The notes beneath the pieces are model-generated. The model saw only the letters and a list, made by a program, of their open reading frames with translations. It ran no database searches and was not told the DNA's origin. From contig JBPCSQ010000010.1 of assembly GCA_051006995.1 (NCBI GenBank), positions 62,001 through 126,000 on the forward strand: a DNA stretch of 64,000 nt. The letters are read 5' to 3'. Positions within the stretch are counted from its first letter, which is position 1; each line of letters opens with the position of its first letter. Both the position numbers and the translations under genes were made by a program. The stretch is from JAIQGF01 sp051006995 (GTDB taxonomy: Bacteria > Acidobacteriota > Terriglobia > Terriglobales > Acidobacteriaceae). Below are positions 1 through 9,241 of this stretch, one piece after another.

Positions 1-586
1 TCGCCGCGCAACTGCTCCGGCGACATGTACTGCAGTGTGCCGGCAAATACCGGCGTGGCAATCGCGGAATCGGCGGTGCTTGCATCAGGCAAGGGCGGTA
101 AGGGCGCGGCCACGCCGAAGTCGAGGACCTTAAGACGCCCGTCGGGCGTCACGCGCAGGTTGGCGGGCTTGAGGTCGCGGTGGACCACGCCGCGCTCGTG
201 CGCGGCCGCCAGCCCCTCGGCCAATTGCAAACCGAGATCAAGCACTTCCTCTCCGGCAACGGTCCGGCGGCGATCTTTTCGCCGAGGGTAGCGCCGCTGA
301 CCAACTCGGTAACGATGAAATCGGTGTCCGCCTCAGTGTCGAAATCGAAGATGGTCGCGATGTTTGGGTGATTCAACTTGGAGAGCGCGAGCGCTTCGTT
401 GCGCAGGCGCTTGCGTGCGTTCTCATCAGGGAGCGTGCCGGCGGGCAGCAACTTGATGGCGACCTCGCGCTCCAGGTGGGTATCGCGCGCGCGGAACACC
501 TCGCCCATGCCGCCGGCGCCGATTTTTTCCAGGATTCGGTAGTGCTTGAGAGAGTGCTCGGCGGGCGCACAGGCTGGGACGGACAT
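1..586 (-). CDS. Ser/Thr protein kinase, N-terminal part, frameshifted and cut by the window edge
   Basis: Eukaryotic-type (Hanks) kinase that phosphorylates Ser/Thr residues. The start ATG at 586 follows an AAGGAG site about 8 nt upstream. The first 110 or so residues carry the glycine loop (KIGAGGMGEVF) and the VAIK lysine. The reading frame then breaks near 248-265. Downstream, a different minus-strand frame reads the expected continuation: HRDLKPAN catalytic loop, DFG, and an MSPEQL motif close to base 1. Joining the halves needs one extra base (or two fewer), so this is either a real frameshift or a base-call/assembly error. Many family members have a C-terminal sensor or TPR/WD40 part, which would lie outside the window. 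It is divergent from the HtpX-like gene. Family identity is certain; intactness is not. Confidence 0.8.
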
Positions 587-738
587 AAGGCCGCTCCTTG
601 CCCCACCCCTGCTGGCCATCGTAGGACCGGCATGAGCGTAAGTCAAACGCCAGCAGTCACTTGGGGTGATTTCCGAGCGGGACTGCAGCACCATTTCGGG
701 CCTGGGGAACCGAATCCGGAGCGGGAGCGTAACATCTA

Positions 739-1626
739 ATGAGTGAAAGACAGATTATGACGAATGCTTTGAAGACCACGCTTCTGTTGGGCCTGTTGAC
801 CGGGTTCCTGCTGTTTATCGGCGACTACTTCGGCGGGCAAAACGGATTGATTATCGCGCTCGGCATTGCCGGGCTGATGAACTTTGTCTCCTACTTCTTC
901 TCCGACAAGCTGGCGCTTGCGATGTACCGGGCGCAGCCGGTAACGCGCGAGCAACTGCCGCGAGTATACGAAATCGTGGAGCGGCTGACCCAGCGGAACG
1001 GCCTGCCGATGCCGAAGATTTACGTGATCCCGATGGACTCGCCGAACGCATTTGCGACCGGGCGCAATCCGAGCCACGCCTCGGTGGCAGTGACGCAGGG
1101 CATTCTGAACCTGCTCAACGACGAAGAAATGGAAGGCGTGCTGGCGCATGAGCTGGGACACGTGCGCAACCGCGACATCCTGACCAGCTCGATTGCCGCG
1201 ACCATCGCCGGGGCGATCACCTTCCTGGCGCGCATGGCGGCCTGGGGCGCGATGTTCGGCGGCTACGGCGGACGCGACGACCGCGACCGCGGCGGCGGCC
1301 TGGGGGCGCTGTTCATGCTGATCCTGGCGCCGATTGCAGCCATGCTGATCCAGTTGGCGATTTCGCGCTCACGTGAATACGGCGCCGACGCGACCGGCGC
1401 GCACATGACCGGCAATCCGTACGCCCTGGCAAGCGCGCTGCGCAAGCTGGAAACATATTCCAAGCGGGTGCCGCTGCCGGCCTCCCCTTCGACCGCGCAC
1501 TTGTTCATCGTGCAGCCGTTCCTGGGGCTGGGTGGCATGAACTGGGCCAACCTGTTCTCGACCCATCCGCCGATCGAGAAGCGCATCGAGCGGCTGACGG
1601 GACATTCGGCGGACTTTCAAGTGTAG
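739..1626 (+). CDS. htpX: HtpX-like M48 family membrane zinc metalloprotease
   Basis: Membrane-bound protease of the HtpX/M48B family, which degrades damaged membrane proteins at the cytoplasmic face. The 295 residues match the usual family length. Two hydrophobic segments sit near residues 11-28 and 35-52. The zinc motif HELGH is at residues 137-141, two more hydrophobic segments follow (about 152-175 and 190-212), and SREYGADATGA supplies the third zinc ligand glutamate. An STHPP motif near the C-terminus is also typical. The ATG at 739 has a GGGAG site about 8 nt upstream; an ATG at 757 is a possible alternative. A glycine/aspartate-rich loop (GGYGGRDDRDRGGG) lies between the third and fourth hydrophobic segments. 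Confidence 0.93.
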   Translation: MSERQIMTNALKTTLLLGLLTGFLLFIGDYFGGQNGLIIALGIAGLMNFVSYFFSDKLALAMYRAQPVTREQLPRVYEIVERLTQRNGLPMPKIYVIPMDSPNAFATGRNPSHASVAVTQGILNLLNDEEMEGVLAHELGHVRNRDILTSSIAATIAGAITFLARMAAWGAMFGGYGGRDDRDRGGGLGALFMLILAPIAAMLIQLAISRSREYGADATGAHMTGNPYALASALRKLETYSKRVPLPASPSTAHLFIVQPFLGLGGMNWANLFSTHPPIEKRIERLTGHSADFQV

Positions 1627-1632
1627 CTGGTC

Positions 1633-1688
1633 AGCTCTTAGCTCTTAGCTCTTAGCTTTTAGCTCTTAGCTTTTAGCTCTTAGCAGTT
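1633..1688. repeat. Heptamer word array, word AGCTCTT x8
   Basis: Eight head-to-tail 7-bp units directly behind the HtpX-like stop: mostly AGCTCTT, with AGCTTTT twice and AGCAGTT last. Inverted copies (GCTAAAAGCTAAGAGCT) occur at about 1797-1822, just before the MoxR gene, so the two clusters could pair across about 110 nt. The rest of the 1627-1842 gap shows no gene. Confidence 0.85.
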
Positions 1689-1796
1689 AGGCGGATGGCG
1701 CAAGAGGGCCCGCCACACACTGGCATCATTTTTGAAACAGCATCTCTCCCAAGCGTGCGATCTGTGCTCTCAGGAGCCATCGTCTTTGGCGAAAGG

Positions 1797-1822
1797 CTAA
1801 GCGCTAAAAGCTAAGAGCTTTG
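1797..1822. repeat. Inverted copies of the AGCTCTT word array
   Basis: Three to four units of the complementary word (GCTAAGC, GCTAAAA, GCTAAGA) about 20-45 nt before the MoxR start. They form the distal arm of the inverted repeat begun at 1633. The MoxR ATG follows without a visible Shine-Dalgarno site. Confidence 0.7.
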
Positions 1823-1842
1823 CTGGTTTACAATCCTCAACA

Positions 1843-2802
1843 ATGTCATCGCACGCCATCCAACAGGCTTCGCAGCGCGCTGCCGCGCTGGAAGCGGCGC
1901 TGCGCACCATCATTCGCGGGCAGGATGAGGTGGTGCGGCTGGCGCTGGTGACGCTGTTCGCCAAAGGCCACCTGCTGATCGAGGGCGTGCCTGGCGTCGG
2001 CAAGACGACGCTGGCACAGGCGCTGGCGCGCGCGCTGGACTGCACCTTCCAGCGAATCCAGTTCACCAGCGACATGCTGCCCAGCGACGTGCTGGGGATC
2101 TCGATGTACTCGGCGGTGGAGCAGCGGTTCGAATTCAAGCGCGGGCCGGTGTTCACCAACGTGCTGCTGGCGGACGAGATCAACCGCACGACGCCGAAGA
2201 CGCAATCGGCGCTGCTGGAAGCCATGAACGAATGCCAGGTCACGGTGGACAGCCACTCCTACACGCTGCCGCAGCCGTTCCTGGTGATCGCGACACAGAA
2301 CCCGGTCGAGCACCACGGGACGTATCCGCTGCCGGAATCGCAAATGGACCGTTTTTTGCTGCGGGTGAATATGGGCTATCCGCAGGGCGAGAGCGAGCGC
2401 GAGATCCTGCGCTCGGAAGCGGGCGCGGCGCAGTTGGATACGGTGCGCCCAGTGCTGACGGCCGCGGACGTGATCAGCGTGCAGGACGAGGTGATGCGCG
2501 TGCGCGTGGACGATTCGCTGGTGGAGTACACGCTGGCCCTGCTGAGCCGGACGCGCGAGTCGGCGTACCTATCGCTGGGGGTCTCGCCGCGCGGGGGCAT
2601 CATGCTGTACCGGGCAGCGCAGGGGCTGGCTTTTCTGGACGGGCGCAACTTCGCCACGCCCGACGACTTCAAGACGCTGGCGGTGCACGTGTTCGCTCAT
2701 CGCGTGGTGGTCAGCGGGCGGTATTCCTCGACGCTGAAGAAATCCCAACAGGCGGAAGAAATCTTGCGCGAAATCGTGGAGAGCGTGCCGGTGCCGGTGT
2801 AA
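1843..2802 (+). CDS. MoxR family AAA+ ATPase
   Basis: MoxR-type AAA+ ATPase; these act as chaperone-like ATPases that insert cofactors or activate partner proteins, usually with VWA-domain partners. The 319 residues are a normal length. Walker A GVPGVGKTT is at residues 48-56 and Walker B LLADEIN near 108-114. Downstream come the family-typical ATQNPVEHHGTYPLPESQ stretch and DRFLL. The usual downstream partners (DUF58 and VWA genes) are absent here; the next gene is a DUF4149 membrane protein, so the client is unknown. The ATG follows AATCCTCAACA with no Shine-Dalgarno site. The stop codon lies at the first bases of a long inverted repeat. Confidence 0.93.
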   Translation: MSSHAIQQASQRAAALEAALRTIIRGQDEVVRLALVTLFAKGHLLIEGVPGVGKTTLAQALARALDCTFQRIQFTSDMLPSDVLGISMYSAVEQRFEFKRGPVFTNVLLADEINRTTPKTQSALLEAMNECQVTVDSHSYTLPQPFLVIATQNPVEHHGTYPLPESQMDRFLLRVNMGYPQGESEREILRSEAGAAQLDTVRPVLTAADVISVQDEVMRVRVDDSLVEYTLALLSRTRESAYLSLGVSPRGGIMLYRAAQGLAFLDGRNFATPDDFKTLAVHVFAHRVVVSGRYSSTLKKSQQAEEILREIVESVPVPV

Positions 2803-2878
2803 GTCAGAATTAAGAAGTAAGAACGAAGAAGTAAAACCAAAACGCGAATTGTTCCTTCTTACTTCTTAGTTCTGACTT
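2801..2878. repeat. 23-bp word hairpin between MoxR and DUF4149 genes
   Basis: Arms 2801-2823 and 2856-2878 pair over 23 positions with a single G-U, leaving a 32-nt loop. The arms are built from AAGAAGT-like words and their complement. The first arm begins inside the MoxR TAA. There is no clean U-tract right after the stem, so it resembles a terminator without being a classical one. The next gene starts at 2898 without a Shine-Dalgarno site. Confidence 0.8.
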
Positions 2879-2897
2879 CTGACTTTCGACTTTCCCT

Positions 2898-3422
2898 ATG
2901 TCGGTACTGCGGTTTTTCATGCTGCTCTCGCTGGTGGTCTGGGTGGGCGGGATTATTTTCTTCTCGTTCGTCGTTGCCCCGGCGCTGTTCAATATCCTGC
3001 CGACGCGGCATCTTTCCGGGCTGGTAGTGAGCCGCTGCCTCGCGTTATTGCATTGGATCGGCGTAGTAGCAGGCGGCGTATTTCTGATCTGCTCCGCGTT
3101 CGAGGCCTACCATACGACGGGCAGCGTGCAAGCCATGGCCACGCGCAATGTGCTGGTGTTCGCCATGGTGGTGGCCACGCTATTCTCGCAAGTCGGCGTC
3201 AGCACCCGGATGGCGGCACTGAAGGCCGAGATGGGGGAGATTGACACCGTCTCGCTCACCGATCCCCGCCGGCTGGCGTTTAACAACCTGCACCGCTGGT
3301 CGACCGGGCTGGAGGTGGTTGTGCTGCTGCTGGGCCTGGCGGCCATCTACGTGATCGCGCGGCAGTGGGCGATTCCCGTTGTGAATGCGTTGTCGGAGCG
3401 CTCAGTTTCCACACGCGCATAA
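2898..3422 (+). CDS. DUF4149 domain membrane protein
   Basis: Small integral membrane protein of the DUF4149 (TMEM205-like) family, whose biochemical role is unknown. The 174 residues carry four hydrophobic segments: about 4-30, with the family-like WVGGIIFFSFVVAP motif; 48-68; 83-101; and 130-155. A short loop (residues about 104-130) contains an LTDPRRLAFNNLHRWS stretch typical of the family. The ATG is preceded by CGACTTTCCCT, which is not a ribosome binding site. It lies between MoxR and YchF in the same direction but is separated from both by word-repeat spacers, so an operon is not obvious. Confidence 0.8.
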   Translation: MSVLRFFMLLSLVVWVGGIIFFSFVVAPALFNILPTRHLSGLVVSRCLALLHWIGVVAGGVFLICSAFEAYHTTGSVQAMATRNVLVFAMVVATLFSQVGVSTRMAALKAEMGEIDTVSLTDPRRLAFNNLHRWSTGLEVVVLLLGLAAIYVIARQWAIPVVNALSERSVSTRA

Positions 3423-3507
3423 TCCTGCGACAACATTTATCATCATCGGTTGCTAATGCGACGTTCCAAGTGCTAAGCGCATAGTGACTTCGATCGCGTA
3501 GCTATTT

Positions 3508-3556
3508 GCACTTCGCACTTACGACTTCGGACTTGGCACTCAGCACTTCGCACTCC
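3508..3556. repeat. Heptamer word array, GCACTTC / GACTTCG
   Basis: About seven units of 6-8 bp (GCACTTC, GCACTTAC, GACTTCG, GACTTGG, CACTCA, GCACTTC, GCACTCC), ending one base before the YchF ATG. A loosely inverted copy (CCAAGTGCTAAGC) lies near 3466-3478. No Shine-Dalgarno site fits in this leader. Confidence 0.75.
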
Positions 3557-3557
3557 T

Positions 3558-4667
3558 ATGAAGACTGGAATCATTGGCCTGCCGCAGGTAGGCAAATCGT
3601 CGCTGTTCAGGATGCTGACCAAGGCGCGCGCGGCCGAGCATCACGCCAATCCGCGGGAGGCGCACGTCGGCGTCGCCAAGGTACCGGACGATCGTCTGGA
3701 CCGGCTGGCCGCGCTCTACAATCCGCGCAAACTGATGCATGCCTCGGTGGAGTATGTGGACGTGGCGGCGATGCCGGCGCACACCTCCAAGGCGGAAGCG
3801 AAGGCGGGCGCAGGGCTAAGCGACACCATTGTTGCCAACATCCGGCAGGTGGACGCGATCGCGCACGTGGTGCGCGCCTTCGACGATCCCGCCATCGCGC
3901 ATGTCGGCGAGATCAACCCGCTGCGAGATATCCAGAACGTGGACTTCGACCTCATGGTGAGCGATCTCGGCCAGGTGGAAAAGCGGCTGGAGCGCCTGCA
4001 AAAGGACCTGAAGAAACAAAAAACGCCGGAGCTTGAAAAAGAAAACGAGCTGCTCCTCCGCTGCAAGCAGTTCCTGGAGCAGGAGCGTCCGCTGCGCGAG
4101 ATGGAGATGACGCCGGAGGACCGCAAGCGGCTCCGGGGCTTCATGTTTCTGAGCGCAAAGCCGATTCTGCACGTGCTCAACGTCAGCGAAAGCAGCGAGT
4201 TGGGCCGCGAACTGGAGCAGGCGGCGGAAAAATACAAGCTGAAGGACGTGGTCTCGCGCCCGAATACCGGGGCCACCGCGGTCTGCGGCAAGGTGGAAGC
4301 CGAGTTGGCGGAGATGCCGGACGCCGACGCGGCCGAGTTTCTCTCCAGCTATGGCCTGACCGAGAGCGGGCTGGTGCGGCTGATTCGCAAGACGTACGAG
4401 CTGCTCGGCCTGATTTCGTTCTTCACCGTCGGCGAAGACGAATGCCGCGCCTGGACCATCGAACGCGGCACGAAGGCCGTGAACGCTGCCGGCGTGATCC
4501 ATACCGACCTGGAACATCATTTCATCCGCGCGGAAACCATCCATTGGGACCACCTGCTGGAAGCAGGGTCGGAGGCGAACGCGCGCGCCAAGGGGACGCT
4601 GCGACTGGAAGGCAAAGACTACGTGGTGAAGGATGGTGATGTGATGCACATCCGGCATTCAGGCTAG
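3558..4667 (+). CDS. ychF: Redox-regulated ATPase YchF (OLA1 family)
   Basis: Obg-related P-loop protein that binds ATP in preference to GTP, associates with ribosomes and is linked to the oxidative stress response. The 369 residues match YchF. The P-loop GLPQVGKSS is at residues 7-15; a Gln stands where most YchF proteins have Asn. The helical coiled-coil insertion with a Lys/Glu-rich stretch is at about 138-185. The C-terminal TGS domain (about 280-365) carries the conserved ISFFTVG, AWTIERGTKA and HTDLEHHFIRAE motifs. The final residues KDGDVMHIRHSG are near-canonical. The start follows a word array without a Shine-Dalgarno site. The gene ends into a hairpin shared with the convergent ubiX. 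Confidence 0.95.
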   Translation: MKTGIIGLPQVGKSSLFRMLTKARAAEHHANPREAHVGVAKVPDDRLDRLAALYNPRKLMHASVEYVDVAAMPAHTSKAEAKAGAGLSDTIVANIRQVDAIAHVVRAFDDPAIAHVGEINPLRDIQNVDFDLMVSDLGQVEKRLERLQKDLKKQKTPELEKENELLLRCKQFLEQERPLREMEMTPEDRKRLRGFMFLSAKPILHVLNVSESSELGRELEQAAEKYKLKDVVSRPNTGATAVCGKVEAELAEMPDADAAEFLSSYGLTESGLVRLIRKTYELLGLISFFTVGEDECRAWTIERGTKAVNAAGVIHTDLEHHFIRAETIHWDHLLEAGSEANARAKGTLRLEGKDYVVKDGDVMHIRHSG

Positions 4668-4731
4668 TTGTCGGTTGTGAGTTGTGAGTTGTGAGTAGCA
4701 CGCTCACAACTCACAACGCACAACTCACAAC
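4667..4731. repeat. 29-bp word hairpin between convergent ychF and ubiX (word GTTGTGA)
   Basis: Arms 4667-4695 and 4703-4731 pair at 26 of 29 positions around a 7-nt loop. Each arm consists of four GTTGTGA-type heptamers or their complement. The ychF stop ends at the first arm's edge, and the ubiX stop codon (TGA at 4727-4725) lies inside the second arm. It is placed where a bidirectional terminator would be expected, but has no U-tract. Confidence 0.85.
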
Positions 4732-5336
4732 TTCCAGCGATAAGCGTCCTTCTGCTCCAGCCCAACATGCGCCAGCACGCGGAAGGCGAACTCGCGCGCC
4801 ATTTCGTCCACGGTTTGAGGACAGTTGTAGAAGGTCGGCATTAAGGGAAAGACGGTCGCGCCGGCATCGGCAACGCGATACATGTTGCGGAGATGGATTT
4901 TGTTCAGCGGCGTCTCGCGGACGCACAGCACCAGCGGGCGCTGCTGCTTCAGACAAACGTCGGCGGCGCGCTCGATGAGCGCATTGCTCCAGCCGGAGGC
5001 GATCCTGCCCAGCGTACCCACCGAGCACGGAATCACGATCATGGCGTCGGCGGGATAGGAGCCGCTGGCCACGTTGGCGGCAATGTCGGAGTTGCTCTGC
5101 TCCCGGATTTTCGCTGACTTCCTGCCTAGCAGGTGCTCCACCAGCCGGCTGCGCCCGCGGATACCGAGCTCCTCGGCCATTACGCGCAAAGCGTTGTCGG
5201 AGGCGATGAGGTTCACGGTGTTGACGCGCCGGTCGGCGTCCAGCGTGAGCAGCATCTGTTTGAGGAACACGGACCCGCTGGCGCCGGTGGTACCAACGGT
5301 GATGTTGTGGGGTTCTGCGCTCATGGAAAGCTGCAT
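4725..5336 (-). CDS. ubiX: UbiX/Pad1-type flavin prenyltransferase
   Basis: Makes prenylated FMN, the cofactor of UbiD-type decarboxylases used in quinone and aromatic acid metabolism. At 203 residues it has the usual size. The N-terminal flavin-binding loop reads TVGTTGASGSV (about residues 13-23). The conserved MIVIPCSVGTLGRIASG segment is near 100-116, followed by RPLVLCVRETPLNKIHLRNM and GATVFPLMPTFYN, all family hallmarks. The first ATG is used here; the second at 5324 (MSAEPHN) is equally plausible. No ubiD is in view. The last codons (AAG TTG TGA) are part of the repeat arm, so the C-terminus has been shaped by the spacer element. Confidence 0.93.
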   Translation of the reverse strand: MQLSMSAEPHNITVGTTGASGSVFLKQMLLTLDADRRVNTVNLIASDNALRVMAEELGIRGRSRLVEHLLGRKSAKIREQSNSDIAANVASGSYPADAMIVIPCSVGTLGRIASGWSNALIERAADVCLKQQRPLVLCVRETPLNKIHLRNMYRVADAGATVFPLMPTFYNCPQTVDEMAREFAFRVLAHVGLEQKDAYRWKL

Positions 5337-5459
5337 CTAAGTGAGTACGTCCCGACACTCCCCTGCCCCGGGCTGCTGCTAACCGGCAGTGTGCTCGGAG
5401 CGTCGAGGATAGGAACACGGCTGCTCGCAAGTCAAGTTGAGCGCCGTGCGGGTACGAAC

Positions 5460-7133
5460 ATGGGAACGAACACCGCGTTGCGCTTGCGCCGCAGCGCCGC
5501 GCAACTACACGCTCTGGCGCAAGTGGAACGCGAAATCCGCGCCACCGATTCCAAGAGCCGCAGCCGCTACCTACGCGATTTTTCTGAGGCCTTCCGCAGC
5601 TACGAGCGGGTGCTTTCATCCTCCGAGACGGACCGGGAGCTGCTTTCTTCCGACATTCTGCTGGTGGGGGACTACCATGCCCTGCCGGCGTCCCAGCGAT
5701 ATGTAACCACGCTGCTGGAGAGGCTGGCGCGCGATACCGGCTGGCCGGTGGTGCTTGCGCTGGAAGCCATTTTCGCCCGGCACCAGCTCGCGCTCGATGA
5801 CTGGATGCGCGGCGAAATCGCGGAGGAGGAGTTGCGTGAGCGCATCCGCTTCGATCTGGACTGGGGCTACGGCTGGCAGCCCTATCGCGAGCTGCTGGAG
5901 TCGGCGCGGCGCCATGCGCAGGCGATTTACGGCCTGGACTGCATGCCCCGCACCGATCTGCGGCGGATTGCCGCGCGCGACCGCCACGCGGCCAGCAAGC
6001 TTACCGAAATTCGCGAGCGGCATCCGGAAGCGATCATCCTGGCGGTGTTCGGCGAATCTCATCTGGCGCCCAACCATCTGCCGGCGTTGTTGCGCGCGCA
6101 AGCGCCGCGCCAGCGCGTTGTCACGGTGCTGCAAAACGTGGACACCCTTTACTGGCTGGCCGCGGGGGAGGCGCGCGATCGAGTGGAAGCCGTGCGCGTC
6201 CGCGACGGCGTCATCTGCGTCTTCAATTCCACGCCACTGGAAAAATACGAGAGCTACAGGCTGTGCATTGACCGCTGGCGGCGGCAAGGTTCGGCCGCGC
6301 CTGACCTGGCGCCCAGTGTCTATAACCTGATTGACGCGCTGCTGCGCTTCCTCAACATCAACAAGTATTCCTCCAGCAACGGCACGCAGCCGAAATTCCT
6401 GGTGGACCTGCTGCCCGAGGTCTGGTGCCGCGCGTCGGAGGAGCAGCTGCATAAATTGCTGTTGCGCAAAGGTCTGCTGCCGGAGGAGGTGCGCTCGATC
6501 CTGGAGCAGGTTGATCTGCGGGGAGCGTGCCATGTCGCGGCGGTAAACGCGATTTTTGCCACCGACTTTCAGATGGATGTTGGAGCGGAAGAAGCGACGC
6601 GGTTTGTCCATCACGCGTGTCAGGGAACGCTGTGGAAACGGCCGGAGCCGCCGGTGTCGTCGGAAGACCGCTTTTATGGCCGAGTGATGCGGCAAGCGCT
6701 GGCGTTCCTGGGCTCGCGCGTGCTCTACCCGGCGCGCGCTCCGGTGCGCGAGTCGGACCTATACGCGCTGTATGCGCAGCCGCGCGAAGCAATCGAGGAA
6801 CAAACCATCTACCGCTACCGTGAGTACATGGAGATGATCGACTTCCTGGTTCTTCACAAGGATTTCGAAGTCAACCACCGCCGTTACCGCCACACACCGG
6901 ACCTAGTCTCCGCCGGGCTGCTATACACCGGAGACAAGTTCGATTTTGTTACGGACAACCTCGGGCAGATGCTCGGGAGCCAGCTCTACGACGCGTATGT
7001 GGCCGGTCGCATTGCCAAGCGTTTCTTGCGCTCGTTGTTCATGCGCAAGCTGGACAGGGCCGGAGCAGCGCGCGGGCTCTATCAGGCGGCGGTAAGAAAG
7101 ATGGGACGTCAGGCGCAGCGGCTGGCGGCGTAG
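5460..7133 (+). CDS. ChaN-like (Tiki superfamily) protein
   Basis: Contains a ChaN/DUF399-like domain of the haem-binding uptake, Tiki superfamily. The enzymatic role in bacteria is not settled. The ATG at 5460 is chosen because upstream in-frame sequence is antisense to ubiX and not protein-like. In the N-terminal half, LLVGDYHALPASQRY (about residues 65-79) and VFGESHLAPNHLP (about 198-210) are the two signature motifs with the paired histidines and acids. The C-terminal half (about 290-557) is helical with no recognised domain. There is no signal peptide, unlike classical ChaN lipoproteins. It ends 10 bp from the convergent purB. Confidence 0.72.
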   Translation: MGTNTALRLRRSAAQLHALAQVEREIRATDSKSRSRYLRDFSEAFRSYERVLSSSETDRELLSSDILLVGDYHALPASQRYVTTLLERLARDTGWPVVLALEAIFARHQLALDDWMRGEIAEEELRERIRFDLDWGYGWQPYRELLESARRHAQAIYGLDCMPRTDLRRIAARDRHAASKLTEIRERHPEAIILAVFGESHLAPNHLPALLRAQAPRQRVVTVLQNVDTLYWLAAGEARDRVEAVRVRDGVICVFNSTPLEKYESYRLCIDRWRRQGSAAPDLAPSVYNLIDALLRFLNINKYSSSNGTQPKFLVDLLPEVWCRASEEQLHKLLLRKGLLPEEVRSILEQVDLRGACHVAAVNAIFATDFQMDVGAEEATRFVHHACQGTLWKRPEPPVSSEDRFYGRVMRQALAFLGSRVLYPARAPVRESDLYALYAQPREAIEEQTIYRYREYMEMIDFLVLHKDFEVNHRRYRHTPDLVSAGLLYTGDKFDFVTDNLGQMLGSQLYDAYVAGRIAKRFLRSLFMRKLDRAGAARGLYQAAVRKMGRQAQRLAA

Positions 7134-7143
7134 CTCGGTTTGC

Positions 7144-8481
<1,338 letters not shown>

Positions 8482-8730
8482 GGTCCCTCCTTGCTCTGGC
8501 CAACCGGGTCCCGGAACCCGCCATTCTAAATGGGGGCTGGCGGTTTCAGTCACTCGTCCCGAAAAAATACCCACCAAAGTGCAGTGGAAAAATACATCGT
8601 GCCGTGATTGAATCCCGAGTCGCCTGCGCTGGCAAGGTGGGGAGGCGCCGCATTCCAGCTCCGGCTGCGCGCCGGCTCGCCCCCTGGATTGCCGCCGGTC
8701 ATAAGTTTTCGGCTCGAACAGGCGAGATAT

Positions 8731-8743
8731 ATCGTGTTACGAT
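8731..8743. promoter_or_regulatory. Palindrome before the MarR gene, possible operator
   Basis: ATCGT-GTT-ACGAT is a perfect inverted repeat ending 12 nt before the MarR ATG. It overlaps the 3' side of an AT-rich GATATAT stretch that could serve as a -10 region. MarR regulators commonly bind such short palindromes in their own promoter, so autoregulation of the marR-clc pair is a reasonable inference. The rest of the 8482-8755 gap shows no gene. Confidence 0.4.
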
Positions 8744-8755
8744 GAGAGGTGGACG

Positions 8756-9241
8756 ATGAGCCCACGCAACAATTTCCAGCCGAATTACCGCTCGATGGCG
8801 GAATTTCGTTACCACATTCGCAAATTCCTGCGATTCAGCGAACATAGCGCGCGAGCCGCCGGGCTTGAACCGCAGCAATACCAGCTCCTGCTGGCGCTGA
8901 AAGGCATGCCGGAAGACAACAGCCATCGTATCGGAGAGGTGGCGGAGCGGCTCCAGGTGCAGCACCACAGCACGGTGGAGTTGGTGGACCGCCTGGCGCG
9001 CCGCGGCTTGATCCGGCGGCGCCGCAGCGAGGTGGACCGGCGCGAAGTCCTGCTCGACCTGACCCCCAGGGGCGAAAAGGTTCTGCAGGAACTGGCGCTG
9101 CATCATCGCGCCGAACTGAAGGAAATCGGGCCCAAGCTGGTGGCGTCGCTGAAGCGTGCCCTGCGCGATACGCAGGCCAATGATGGCGCGCGCCCTGCAT
9201 CCAAGCAGAGTAGAACGAAACGGGGAAACAACTCCGGATGA
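8756..9241 (+). CDS. MarR family transcriptional regulator
   Basis: Winged-helix DNA-binding regulator, probably a dimer. Residues about 30-105 contain the MarR fold: LEPQQYQLLLALKGMP, then RIGEVAERLQVQHHSTVELVDRLARRG as the helix-turn-helix, then the wing with EVDRREVLLDLTPRG. The last 25 residues are a charged tail. An AGGTGG site precedes the ATG. Its TGA overlaps the ATG of the ClC gene (ATGA at 9238-9241), so the two are translationally coupled. Regulation of anion transport, perhaps in response to acid or a small ligand, is suggested by context only. Confidence 0.88.
   Translation: MSPRNNFQPNYRSMAEFRYHIRKFLRFSEHSARAAGLEPQQYQLLLALKGMPEDNSHRIGEVAERLQVQHHSTVELVDRLARRGLIRRRRSEVDRREVLLDLTPRGEKVLQELALHHRAELKEIGPKLVASLKRALRDTQANDGARPASKQSRTKRGNNSG

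Noticed and set aside
1633..1688. CRISPR array
   Set aside because: Units are 7 bp, contiguous and without spacers; no cas genes occur in the window.
5133..5459. N-terminal 109-codon extension of the ChaN-like gene
   Set aside because: It is antisense to the ubiX gene and shows no protein-like sequence; the ATG at 5460 is taken as start.
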